From assembly GCA_000512085.1 (NCBI GenBank), contig ASPP01025328.1, positions 1-22,635 of the forward strand: a stretch of 22,635 bases of DNA, in the 5' to 3' direction. The translations under genes were made by a program, and so were the position numbers. Each line of letters opens with the position of its first letter. Position 1 is the stretch's first letter. This document shows positions 10,047 to 19,947 of the stretch, in pieces. The notes below the pieces were generated by a model, which made no database searches, had not been told where the DNA came from, and was given only the letters and a program-made list of their open reading frames with translations. Origin of the DNA: Reticulomyxa filosa. Lineage: Eukaryota > Foraminifera > Reticulomyxidae.

Positions 10047-10397
10047 GATTTGATTACATATCAACATTATCATTATCAATGATGAATAGTTTTTTTTATA
10101 TATTAAAAAAGACAACAACAAAATACTTATAAATAATAAAAGATATTTTTCATTTTTACTAAAAAAAACAAACAAATGGAAAAATTTATTTAATGCATTA
10201 AAATAAAGCATTCTATGTAAATTGCTGATTTTTGTTATAAAGTTTTAATCTTTATCTATTTAATGTAAAAGTGTTTTTGAAACTTTTTTATATTTCTGAA
10301 TAAAATAAAATGTATAACAATTTTGAAAAAGAGAAATTCAAATATCATTTATTTTGTAATTGCATTATAAAATTTTGATTCTAACGTCTTTCCACAA
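10020..10397 (-). repeat. Duplicated 5' flank, copy A
   Basis: This segment matches 17700-18107 in the same orientation. Positions 10170-10284 are identical to 17883-17997 with no gap; the rest shows scattered substitutions and small A/T indels. It overlaps the first codons of remnant A and extends about 350 bases upstream of that ATG, so it is probably the promoter region of a duplicated gene, or a mobile repeat on which the start lies. Confidence 0.88.
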
Positions 10398-10433
10398 AGG
10401 GAGTAAATTATCAATATTTACGACAGTTATTAA

Positions 10434-10649
10434 TACTCAACTGCAAATGTTCTTTTTGGTGAGCCATGTGAAGCCAAAAATACACTTTTCTTTGGGTTAT
10501 CTGGAAATGATGAAAAGCTGGAATATAGCTTTCCTGTGATTCGTTGCATCAACGTGTTGCATCGTTTTTTTGTCTTGCAATCATGTGATGTTGAATTTGG
10601 GCATTACTTGTTCTACCCGGCCTATCTATTTTTGTTTCAGCTCATCTAA
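10434..10649 (+). pseudogene. Unassigned exon-like open frame
   Basis: An open frame with no ATG reads ANVLFGEPCEAKNTLFFGLS, then GNDEKLEYSFPVIRCINVL, and runs to a TAA at 10647-10649. The Glu/Gly/Phe mix is more protein-like than the neighbouring AT-rich DNA, and a CAG lies near the end. There is no recognised family. It sits just outside the duplicated flank, on the opposite strand to remnant A, so a divergent gene is possible. Confidence 0.3.
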
Positions 10650-11156
10650 ACAAGATTTATACACTACATCTTTATGTTTATTTTTTACAAATAACTTGTA
10701 CATTCAAAAAAAAAAACAAACATTCAAGATTCGAATTCATTTTGTTGTATGAAATGTTTTTTCTGATATAATTTGTGATCAACAAAGGGGCAATTAAAAA
10801 CTACAAAAAAAAAGATTGAACACAAACTTTTTCGTAGATATTATCTAAGACTCTTTACTTGTATTTAAAATTCTATATCATCAAGTAAATAACAAACTAT
10901 TAGTTCTATCAAAAAAACAAATCTTGTTTTTCTTCATGAAATAAATTTTCCAAAACTATTGCTTTGTACAAAAAAACTTCAAAAATGTAAACTTTCTTAA
11001 ATCAAAAATTTTTTTTTTTTTTTATCAGCAGATTCATGATGCTGATATGATAGCAGGAAGAAAAAAGAAGAAGTTAGCTTAAAACGATTACGGATGGGGG
11101 TTTTTTTATAAATTTTTTTTGAAATAAAAGAAAAAAGAAAAAAGAAAAAAATATTA
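10650..11156. other. AT-rich non-coding stretch
   Basis: Only A/T homopolymers (a 17-base T run near 11010), a repeated AAAAAGA-type purine tract near 11126-11150 and short frames without protein-like content. It forms the 5' flank of the lactone oxidase remnant. Confidence 0.6.
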
Positions 11157-12420
11157 TTGATGCAAAAATTGAAGCGTATTTTCACTGTTTCCTGGAAGCA
11201 TGCTATACAACCGAAAGAAGGAGCTTCAACAGTACATACAACAGTGATAGTGAATGAATGCACTAGTTTGGGCTTTCTATATACCTTTCTTGCTTTTATT
11301 GCGACGATGATTGGATACAATGTATATCGACAATCCTACTTATACGATTTGCAAGACAAACAAGCAGTGGATATGCTGAGTCTGCGAAAAATGGCGTCGA
11401 TAGTGAATTATGCCAACACGTGTCGTGACCAAACAAATAAGCATTTTGAGACACAAAATTTGGAAGAACTGAAAGCAATCATACAATACTGTCACGACAA
11501 CAAATTGAAATAAGGCATGTCTGAAGTATGTTGTCTCCAAACGGGATCAGTTTGTCTACCGAAGATATCTATTTTTACAAAAAAAAGGTATAGAAAAAGG
11601 ATAAATGAAAGATATTTTTGGAAAACAAAAGAATATTCAAATTTTTGAACCTTTGGAAAAAAAAATTTCAAAATGACGTATACTTTTTTTATTTTTTTAT
11701 TTTTGTTGTTGTCTCTTTTACAACAACAAAAAAAAAAAAAAACAAAAAAAAGGATGATAAATTCACGTAAAATGAACAGTGTGTTATGCATCGATGCGAA
11801 GAATATGAAAGTGACAGCGCAAAGTGGTTGTACGGTGCAGCAGGCGCTGAAGGCGATACGGCCGTACGGAATGACGTTGGAGAGCATTCCATCGATAATG
11901 ACGCAACAAATGGGCGGTTTGACGCAAGTGAGTGCACAAGGAACGGGACTGGACATATGCTCTTGCGACACTCAAGTGGCACCATTGATTGCAAATGATC
12001 TATCTTTGCAATGTGCAACAGATAGCGTCATACGAACAAGACAACGACAGCTCGAACTTATTCCGTTTGTTCGCGTGGGCTTGGGTAGATTGGGAGTGGT
12101 GATGCAAATGACCTTGCAATGCGTAAAGAGTCACAAGCTGAATGAAGAAGTGCAAGTCTATTCGCACAAAGAGTTGGCGAAAAAGATGGCCGATGACTCG
12201 TGGCTGCAAGCTCACCAGCAAACAACAGCTGGACAACCGCAAGGCTTCCATGGACTTGTCAGCTCGTTCATTCGCGACTTGGACCAATGCAAACTGTTCT
12301 ATTGGAAGAGAAAAGAACATGCCTATTTGACAGGGGCGATCGTGTCGAGTTGAACGATGATATCCTTGGCTTTGATGGAAAAAAGTTTGCGCACAGAATT
12401 TCCTAGAAAAATCGGACCCA
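11157..12420 (+). pseudogene. D-arabinono-1,4-lactone oxidase-like FAD enzyme, broken
   Basis: A remnant of the PCMH-type FAD-linked aldonolactone oxidase family, whose members oxidise sugar lactones to ascorbate-type products. The first block (11157-11510) has a hydrophobic segment LGFLYTFLAFIATMIGY, a probable N-terminal membrane anchor, and then NLEELKAIIQYCHDNKLK. The FAD-loop motif RPVGSxLSPNG follows out of frame as RHV, a TGA at 11522-11524, then SMLSPNGISLSTEDIYF. After a probable intron (about 11588-11750) come LCIDAKNMKVTAQSGCTVQQ and MTLESIPSIMTQQMGGLTQV, with SAQGTG at 11931 in place of the usual HGTG. FVRVGLGRLGVVMQMTLQCV and SHKELAKKMADDSWLQAHQQ follow. The catalytic C-terminal part dissolves after about 12350 (LNDDILGFDGKKF one frame over). 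The frameshifts and the lost FAD-loop residues make activity very unlikely. Confidence 0.88.
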
Positions 12421-12522
12421 TTTTTGGAAATTTACCTTGTGGACAGCAAATATATTTACAAATATTTTTTAATAAAATGTATACGCATATATATGTACCA
12501 AGAATAAATTCAAACTTTCTTT

Positions 12523-13535
12523 TTAATGATCTCTGTAACAGCTTATTCGTTTTTGATCTTTTTGGCATGTGGGATGGACATGTCGTTGATGATCGTTATT
12601 GACTTCACGGGATCCAATGGCCACCCTTTGCACCCTCAAAGTTTGCAATATCTGTCTACTCAGTGTCCGCAATACCAACAAGTCATTCGCACCATTGACA
12701 ATATTGTGCCTTGCTATGATTCCGATAAAAACTTTCCTGTGTGGATTTGTTAAGCTGAAGAAAAAAAAAATCCTGCTTGACGTCTCCTTAACATCTCCTT
12801 TTTTTTTTTGTTTTTTTTTAAAATTATAGAGCAAAAGATACCAGATGGAAAAGTATCACATGACTTTGCATTGAACGGTAACGAATTGAACTCGGAAGTT
12901 CATGGCATTTATTGAATTGAACAAATGTACACTTTGGCGACAAACAAGTGGAGTTGTATGGGTCGACCCTTTTCCAACCGATTTTGTCCAAGGCTATCGC
13001 CTCTGCTGCTCATTCCAACGTCAAAAACAAAATTCAATATTTCACCTTGCTAGTTTTGACTGATGATGTTATCAATAATTTCAAAGAAATCAAGGATTTG
13101 TTTAGTTATATTTGTTTAAAAAAAAGTGGTTAGAAATATCATATGTAAATTTATTTTTTTTTAACTTGAAAGATTGTATTGGGCAAATAAGTACTTGTCA
13201 TTGTCGATCATTATCGTTGGCATTGGACTGGCCGATTTTACTCAAATAGAAGCATTAGATGCTGACAGTGGAGCATTGAAGAATTCGCAAGGCGAAGCTG
13301 CCAAACGTGGCATTGTCCGATTTGTATCGTTACGCGATTACTCGAAGCCTCTTAGGGACGCCAATGGCCATGTCATTGGATTCACATACACACGTTCCGC
13401 GGAACTTTCCAAAGAAAATTTGAAGGACATTCCACAACAATTTATGAGCTATATCAAAGCTTATAACTTATCGCTACTCAAGCTGACTACTGCTGTTAAC
13501 ATATTACCCACTATATATATTTATATATTTGTGTA
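12523..13535 (+). pseudogene. Copine vWA domain, broken
   Basis: Copines are calcium-dependent phospholipid-binding proteins with two C2 domains and a C-terminal von Willebrand A domain. Only the vWA part is present. It begins YSFLIFLACGMDMSLMIVID with the MIDAS motif DFTGSNG (about 12600-12620) and runs through QVIRTIDNIVPCYDSDKNFP. A short intron (about 12740-12829) with a damaged left edge interrupts it. KVSHDFALNGNELNSEVHGI leads to a TGA at 12913-12915; the frame changes, then VELYGSTLFQ-type sequence (here ELYGSTLFQPILSKA) and LLVLTDDVINN (normally LTDGV) follow up to about 13130. A second intron separates LSLSIIIVGIGLADFTQIEA, LDADSGALKNSQGEA and RFVSLRDYSK. No C2 domain precedes it: the DNA just upstream belongs to the lactone oxidase remnant. 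The order of blocks matches real copines, so this is one decayed gene piece. Confidence 0.93.
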
Positions 13536-13672
13536 ATCAAGCAAAAATATTACAGTACAAATATCAGTCTTGTTTGACTTGGTTTGGGGGTTTAGAAAAA
13601 TGTAAATTCGCAGTTTGCTGTTAGTGCTCGGACAAAACAAATTCATTAGAAGTCACCTAGTTTTATCTTGGT

Positions 13673-13770
13673 GCCGATCTTCCACTCCCTCTAGGCTGGC
13701 ACAAAGCCTATGACACAGATGGCACTCCTTACTACATCGACTACAACAGCAAAATCACTCAATGTGAGGT
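13673..13770 (+). pseudogene. WW-domain exon with second Trp lost
   Basis: The frame reads LPLPLGWHKAYDTDGTPYYI and DYNSKITQCE, then reaches GTTTGT, a plausible intron donor. It is a nearly complete WW domain, the small proline-motif-binding module: the first Trp (13697), the Tyr-Tyr pair and the Asn/Thr positions are in place. The second conserved Trp is TGT (Cys) where TGG would be expected, and the usual final Pro is not in this exon. The DNA upstream holds no readable exon, so the parent protein is unknown. It lies 140 bases after the copine remnant; a shared transcript is possible but nothing shows it. Confidence 0.75.
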
Positions 13771-14411
13771 TTGTTATCTTCGCGTATTCTTTATTTATTG
13801 TAATAAACCGTTGTGTCACTTTGCTAATGTTTTTTTTGTAACTGTTCTTTGATTGTAATAGCATCACTCTTTCCAAAAGCTTAACACAACAACAATGACA
13901 ACCATATAAAACACTAAATGGACAATTTTTTAATTGACAAAGAAAAATAAATACCATTTTGTGCGATAGAATTGCGAGCATAACAAATTTGAAAATATAA
14001 TCTATTATTTGATCAAAATATTAAATTGTTTGTTTAGTTGCTTTGTTTTTTTTTTGCCAACAAACTTGTAGTCTTTGGTTGTTTTGCCAAATAATAAAAG
14101 TTTAATTACAGCATCTAATAAACATAATATACAATATACTCTAATTAGACTGATACAACAATTTGTATATTTTTTTATTATCATTTAATGATTGTATACA
14201 ATGATTAGTATCACATTTTAGTTTACAATAATTTCCAAAATAAGTAGTTCACTTTCTAAATGTTCTAAGGTGTATTTAATCTTTTTATTTCTGTATTTTT
14301 GTTATTGATTTCATTATTAATTGATTTATAATATGCATAGTATGTTTTATCTTTTAATAACCTATTTTATAATTATATCCTTGAATTGACTTTTCTTTAT
14401 TTTGTTTTTCT
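13771..14411. other. AT-rich non-coding stretch
   Basis: No protein-like frame. Low-complexity A/T sequence, T runs near 14048-14057 and 14170. This lies between the plus-strand remnants and the minus-strand block, so it may hold the converging 3' ends of both. Confidence 0.6.
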
Positions 14412-15855
14412 TTAAGTATTCGTCGCTGTCATTTTCGTATCTTTCTTGTTTCTGTGTATGTTCATGCTAGTGTCAATGTGAGTATTTGCGTTCTTGTATG
14501 TTTGCATTGTGTTCATTGTGTTCGTCGTGTTTATATTCATTGTATTTGTTGCTCTGTCTTTGCTTGGGGGACTGTATATACCTGTCTGTCGTATATTGTC
14601 GTCAATCAACCACAAATGCGAATACGCTTCCCAAATATCTTCGCAATCAAGCAAGTGCTTGAAAATTTTCGGTAACAAGAACGATTCGGTTTATTTTTTT
14701 GTCATTCTGCCAAAGTTTCTCATCAACACATCTTTGGATAAATCCTTTCGGATTTCTGCTCAATACTTCAAGTAGCTGCACAGTGAATAAAAGTCTCGAT
14801 ATCCGAAAAAGTCAAATTTGAATGGAGAGCTGTCGTGATCTTTCATTATCGAATCGTATAAAGACGCACCACTCGATATTATTTTTTGTGATGTTTGCTC
14901 AAATTGCTAATGTCTTGAATGATCCTTTTTTTAAAACAAAAAAAAATATGTACGCTCAATATGTACATAAGTATTACGTATATGTTGCAAGTGAACAATA
15001 GTAGGAGTCTTGGTGACCAAAGCAACCAAAATGACAAAAAAATTTTCTCGAAAAGCGAGATTGAGCGCAATTCCAGGCGAGACTTCCAGTTTTCGAACAT
15101 AACACAACTGCTCTGTTCCATGTTTGCTTGAATTTGATATATTGATGTGATTTTTCGACGACCCTTTGCTCGATATTTAACTGATAGTAGCATTGTGTCA
15201 ATGCTAACGTGATGGACTCGACCACACTTTGATACGTGCCGACGGTTTCACGATTATTGAAAAAACCACCAACTCACTTGTCAGATATCACGCAACGAGC
15301 ACACATCGCGGTTTCGCAACTTTCCCTTTTTTTTTTTTCAAAGCAGATTTAAAAACACACATATAAACTTTTTTTTAGACAAAATTACATTAAGAATTTT
15401 TGAGACACAAAAGTGCAACCAATGAAGGCAAATTTGAGTGTTTCCAAAGTTTTCAATGCGTTTTCTCTTTCTTTGACGTTATCTTCAGTTCCTTTAAACT
15501 ATTGCAGTTTGTCCAAAAAGTCGGATTTGTTCGACCATGAATTGGTGGTAATGAGTGCAATATATTGTTGCTAGTCGAACTCGGGCAACGAGCCAAATAT
15601 CTCCCATTTCTTTATCCAAGTCGTCAATGTAATATTTGTTAACATTGATACTCTTTTCATTGTTGGTTCAATGCACATATGACCACAACGTTTGCCGGAA
15701 ATTCTCTTCCCTTCAAACTATGATCACAAAATACTTCTTTGAGCACACTTGTATTGATTTCGTTCAAAAATATCAAGTGAATCCTTCCTGACCATTCTTC
15801 TGCACTTTTCAGATGTTGTGTTCCACTCGGTACCCGCCGTGTACATCAATTGATG
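14412..15855 (-). pseudogene. RNF213-like giant AAA ATPase fragment, broken
   Basis: Pieces in the correct order for the AAA core of RNF213 (mysterin) relatives, dynein-like ATPase E3 ligases. Reading the minus strand from 15850: DVHGGY, then IHLIFLNEINTSVLKEVF (Walker B; the usual FLDEIN Asp is Asn at 15762-15764), CDHSLKGREFPANVVVICAL, and in other frames IFGSLPEFD, a TAG at 15571-15573, then QQYIALITTNSW. After a T/A-rich gap comes SVVESITLALTQCYYQLNIE, and near 14805 FDFFGYRDFYSLCSYLKY followed by LSKDVLMRNFGR and LPKIFKHLLDCEDIWEAYSH. At least three stops and three frame changes break it. The tail at 14440-14560 is an Asn/Thr/Met low-complexity tract. The Walker A part and the RING domain were not found. 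Family assignment rests on the Walker B context, the EFPANVVVICALN segment and the RDFYSL motif. Confidence 0.72.
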
Positions 15856-16112
15856 TGGTTTTACCAAATCACTATATTTTAGTGCATTGTTTTATTCATT
15901 TTTGTTATTGTTGTTATTTGTTTTTGATTTTGCTTTATCAGCATTTTTTTAAAAAAAAAGATTAATTATTTCTACTATAATCAAAACATGAATTCCTGCT
16001 TTAATTCTGAAAAATATGGTCACAATCTTCAAAATATTGTCGAATGTCAACTATGTCCACTTGTCTCCATTTTTCTGTTTCATCGTCGCGTCTTCGCAAA
16101 AAAAAAAAACAC

Positions 16113-17734
16113 TTAAAAGAAAATATGTAAGTATGCATTCGTTTTTACGTATTTATTTAGTGTAATTAGGAAGTTCTTTTCTTCTTTTTCGTACCTCAAA
16201 TCTTCCACAAATTTAAAGTAGTAAAAACAATTTTTCTTTTTGTGTATCTCGATCTTCCGAGTAAATGCCTTGATACTGCAATACAATTCTTTTCGTTCCA
16301 GATCATCTTCAGAATTGTATAATTTCCATGAACCAAAATATTGCATCTTCATGATTGTTGTTGTTGTTTAAATTCATCGACAGCAACGACAATGAGTGAT
16401 CCATTTCCGTTTTTGCTTGATTCAGATCATTTTCTAATGTTGTCAATTCCATATGCAGCATGGTCTGATAAAAAAAAAATGCATACATAATGTATATGTG
16501 TACGAGTTATTATCATTGTTGTGCCAATAATAAAATGTATTCACTCACCGAATCTGCAATTCGAATTTGATTTAATAACACAATGCGTTGATCAGTGGAC
16601 TTCCATTCTCGGATTAAAAAAAATTCCTATGTGCCTTTTGCCTCTTGCAAACTGTCTTCGGGATCTTGGACTTTGCGTTCGCTATACATATTGCATGCGA
16701 TTGATTGCAAGGACTTTGCAAGTGAAAACACTATCATTTGATGCAATGGAATAACTTGCTGCTGCATAATGGGCACGTTGGTATTTCGAGTGTATATAAA
16801 GTTTTACACTTGCACCAACTGGAGATACATAAATTGCAAAAAGGACTTTGATTGATTGCTATTTTGTTGTTGTGAAAATACGTAAAGACAAGAGTATGTA
16901 CAAATCAAGAAACAAAGTAAAAAAAACAAAAACACATCTTTGACATTATTGCCTTATCAATTCTTCCATTCTGATGCGATCGATGTCTTCATTATCTTGA
17001 TAGTTCCAATCTGGACTGTAATCATCTCTGTCCCTCAATTCTCCTCTTTGCAAAGCGTACAAATATTTTAGCACAAATTGCTCTTTTCCATTTAAATTGA
17101 GTGTGTTCTTACGCACTCGATTTGGATACAATGGCTTGGCCTTGCGAAGTTTGTCCAGCACTTCAAAACATGAAATTGGCAATTCATTGATGTGATCTCC
17201 GAAAAAGTGAAACTATTTCAACACACCCAACAACATCGTTGGCTTGTGGGTCTTGCATAGCAACAGCGACTCGATATACCCATCCTCCCGATCACGACCT
17301 TAATATTACTTTCGGTTATATTAGTCAACACAAGTCATAACCAAAATACCACTGTATATTTCATTGTACCAGCAGGCATATACACCGTCACATATGCTTG
17401 ATTTGCAAAAGAACTATCACAAAAAAAAAGGTGAAATCATATAAACTTTTTTGTGGTGATTATATTAAAGTTTATTTTTAAAAAAATTTTGATAAAATTA
17501 GCCCATTTCACTGCTTCAACTTCACAGGCAACATCGGCTACTCGCAGACTTACACTGTTGCGCCGATTCTATTTCTTATTTAATGCACCTTTTTTTATTG
17601 TACGTGCAAAAAAAAACAAAGCAATACATTATATATACATATGATTGTTTTGAGTCTGTAAATGTCACAAATCCATACTAATCTCGACTGTAGAGTTCAA
17701 AACAGTACAACTTCAAGTCTGTTTGAAATGACAT
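16113..17734 (-). pseudogene. Unassigned minus-strand gene remnant B, paralogue of A
   Basis: The ATG at 17734 gives MSFQTDLKLYCFELYSRD, then a TAG, then YGFVTFTDS. Further blocks read SVSLRVADVACEVEAVKW (about 17540), ANQAYVTVYMPAGTMKYTVV (about 17390), IESLLLCKTHKPTMLLGVLK then TAG then FHFFGDHINELPISCF, and the open frame 16946-17182 (LRKAKPLYPNRVRKNTLNLN, GKEQFVLKYLYALQRGEL, RIRMEELIRQ). After a gap come VIPLHQMIVFSLAKSLQSIA, FFLIREWKSTDQRIVLLNQI and, across a clean intron, MLHMELTTLENDLNQAKTEM, a coiled coil. The last piece is DDLERKELYCSIKAFTRKIE. The start and the MKYTVVF...IKVVIGR segment resemble remnant A. No known domain is recognised; GDHxxELP recalls SF1 helicases, but nothing else supports that. 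Confidence 0.5.
16465..16548 (-). other. Spliceosomal intron, 84 bases
   Basis: On the minus strand the exon ends GCAGATTCG, then GTGAGTG starts at 16548, and the intron ends with a T-rich tract and ATCAG at 16465; the next exon begins ACCATGCTGCAT. Joining them keeps the frame (RIADS then TMLHMELTTLE). This is the clearest intron in the window and shows the genome's intron style: short, AT-rich, GTGAGT donor, T-tract plus CAG acceptor. Confidence 0.8.
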
Positions 17735-18107
17735 GATTTGAGCACATACCAACATTATCATTCTAAATGATGAAAAGTTTTTTTTTTCAAATTAAAAAAA
17801 AAGGCCAACAACAAAAGATACTTATAATAATAAAGATACTTTTCATTTTTCAAAGAAAAAGAAAAAAATAATCTTTACTAAAAAACAAATGGAAAAATTT
17901 ATTTAATGCATTAAAATAAAGCATTCTATGTAAATTGCTGATTTTTGTTATAAAGTTTTAATCTTTATCTATTTAATGTAAAAGTGTTTTTGAAACTCTT
18001 TTATATTTCTGACTAAAATAGAATATATAACAATTTTGAAAAAGAAATTCAAATATCATTTATTTTGTAATTGCATTATAAATTTTAATTCTAAACTCTT
18101 TATACAA
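17700..18107 (-). repeat. Duplicated 5' flank, copy B
   Basis: Direct-orientation partner of 10020-10397. It covers the first codons of remnant B and about 370 bases upstream. The 115-base identical block is 17883-17997. Differences are concentrated in the A-rich parts near 17780-17880 and at the outer edge near 18090-18107. Confidence 0.88.
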
Positions 18108-18540
18108 TCCAATCATTTAATTTAGAAAAAATAAACTTGTCAAAGTGAACATTTTTTTTCCATTCATGGGAGTCCCAATATCATTATCAACAAGTATATA
18201 GGATTTTTGTGTTGAAGTTCTTAAATCTACAACTATTGTTATATCATATAGCTTAATATTTGTTGATGGATCTACGGCAAAAGGTATTTTTTATTTGGAA
18301 CATATCATTCTTAAATATGCTTTTTCATTTTTTTTACTTTGTGGTTGGCTAGTCCAAGAATAGGACGCATAAGGTAAGTTTGAGATAAATGAATACGTTG
18401 ATGTAAAAAAAAGTAGTTGACATATTGCTGCAAATTCTATTTTGTCCATCATTAAGGTTTAGAAAGTATCGATTCAAACTGCAAACACGAACAGTAGTCA
18501 ATAAATATTCACAACTATATGACACAACGCGGGTCAATTC
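18108..18540. other. AT-rich non-coding stretch
   Basis: No frame with protein-like content. It contains a T run near 18150-18158 and T-rich tracts near 18320-18340. It separates remnant B's flank from the next unassigned block. Confidence 0.55.
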
Positions 18541-19290
18541 TCATTGATGGAAATGGGAGCGATCTACGTTGGACATGACTATGGCACCAGTGTCGATGAT
18601 AATAATTCGCAAAATGTTCGAACATGCGATCAAGTGCATTTACATGCACGTACACATTGCACACGACGTCATCGAGAACAGTCTGTCGATAATCGTGTGG
18701 ATCATCATCTTGCAAAATGCATGTGCCAATATCACGAAAGGTAGAAGCATTGTGTGCAGTTACTAATATTATCGTCTTCTGCACACAACGACGAAAAAGA
18801 TTGCAAAATTATACCCACATTTGATCAGTTGGAGTCGTTGGAATCTAGCGGAAACTCAATAGTAGTTCTGTCATGTATCAAACAACAATTAGTATCTTTA
18901 AATCTTTTTTTAGCACAAAAGGATTAGTCGACGAAAGGAATAACAAAAACAAAGGCGCCAAAAAAAAAGCAAGTGCAAGTACCAATATAAATGTCAATGC
19001 TAATGCATGGAGAGGAAACAGTGACAAGAATAAAGATGAATTTTTCAATTCAATTCTTTGATTTCTACAATTCCGTGATTGTACAATCTTCGTTTTCTTA
19101 TTTGTCAATATTTTCCTGCCCCTTTTGCAAAAAATAATAAACCACTACTCGCCATATTTCTTTCTACTTGATACATCTAGTGGATCTCCACAAACACCAA
19201 GATATTCTAATAAACGACTGTGTGGAGCGACTGCTGCATATCGAGCCAGTTGATCACAAAGCGATGATGCAGAAATTAAGTTAGCTATAT
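18541..19290 (+). pseudogene. Unassigned plus-strand coding remnant
   Basis: Composition at 18541-18930 is less AT-rich than the flanks and three frames are open, two plus and one minus, so strand is uncertain. The plus frames give RKMFEHAIKCIYMHVHIAHD and SLSIIVWIIILQNACANITK (hydrophobic), and from about 18757 DEKDCKIIPTFDQLESLESS continuing GNSIVVLSCIKQQLVSLNLF to a TAG at 18926. Later pieces in the same frame include ILINDCVERLLHIEPVDHKA near 19225. The family is not recognised. The minus alternative (18515-18784) reads IILVTAHNASTFRDIGTCIL. Confidence 0.3.
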
Positions 19291-19307
19291 AATTTTTGGA
19301 ATAAATT

Positions 19308-19778
19308 TTAGATACTGATCAAGTTTTTGCACGCATTACTATTAGTGGCTATATTGTTATTGCGATTACTGTTGTTGGTACGCGAATTGGAACACGATGC
19401 GCTAACATTTCGATCACTATTGCTTTCCTTGCATTTGTTGTTGTCGCTTGTCTGTATCAAAGTAAAAAGCACAAGGCAGTGCCCGTTCACTTGAGCGCTT
19501 GATCCCAATTTCATTACCTGGCTGCTGGTCAATCTTACAATCACAAAGACTTCATTAACATATAAATCAAAGAAGACCTCATATTGAAGGAAACTTATAA
19601 AATAGCTTCGCTCGGTCTCCTCAATCTTTTTTTTGATATCATTGACTACGGCCAGTACCTTGTCAGGAATAAGCAATCGTTTCGACATTAAAGCCTTCTG
19701 CAATCCGGTTAACAATTGGATTGTGCTCTGTTCCGACGCATTTGACTCATTCCCCAATCCCAATGTATTGATCTGCAT
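19308..19778 (-). CDS. Unassigned 156-residue open frame
   Basis: The frame starts at an ATG at 19778 and stays open for 156 codons. The N-terminal 110 residues are protein-like, with amphipathic helices (SEQSTIQLLTGLQKALMSKR, VLAVVNDIKKKIEETERSYF) and a strand-rich part FDLYVNEVFVIVRLTSSQV. The last 45 residues are Asn/Ser-rich low complexity (NNSNRNNNIATNSNACKN). An upstream block at 19948-20180 is on the same strand and may be its preceding exon. This is among the least damaged frames in the window, but no family is recognised and the 5' end is not secure. Confidence 0.42.
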   Translation of the reverse strand: MQINTLGLGNESNASEQSTIQLLTGLQKALMSKRLLIPDKVLAVVNDIKKKIEETERSYFISFLQYEVFFDLYVNEVFVIVRLTSSQVMKLGSSAQVNGHCLVLFTLIQTSDNNKCKESNSDRNVSASCSNSRTNNSNRNNNIATNSNACKNLISI

Positions 19779-19947
19779 TTTTTATTATTTGCAAGGTGTA
19801 TGTTATTTAATATTATATATTCATATATGTAAATAGCGTAACGTATTGATTGACACAAAATTCGATCAATTCTGCAAAACATTGACATAATGATGTTCAG
19901 ATGTACTTTGTGCAAGTGATATTGGATTTTTCATATCCGGAGATGTT

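Noticed and set aside
6500-15855. All frameshifts explained as homopolymer sequencing errors
   Set aside because: Some breaks do lie near short A runs, but catalytic substitutions (HRD loop, WW Trp, HGTG) and stop codons by base change cannot come from indel errors.
17160-17230. GDHxxELP as an SF1 RNA helicase motif
   Set aside because: The motif is interrupted by a TAG just before it, differs from GDxxQLPP, and no other helicase motif is found nearby.
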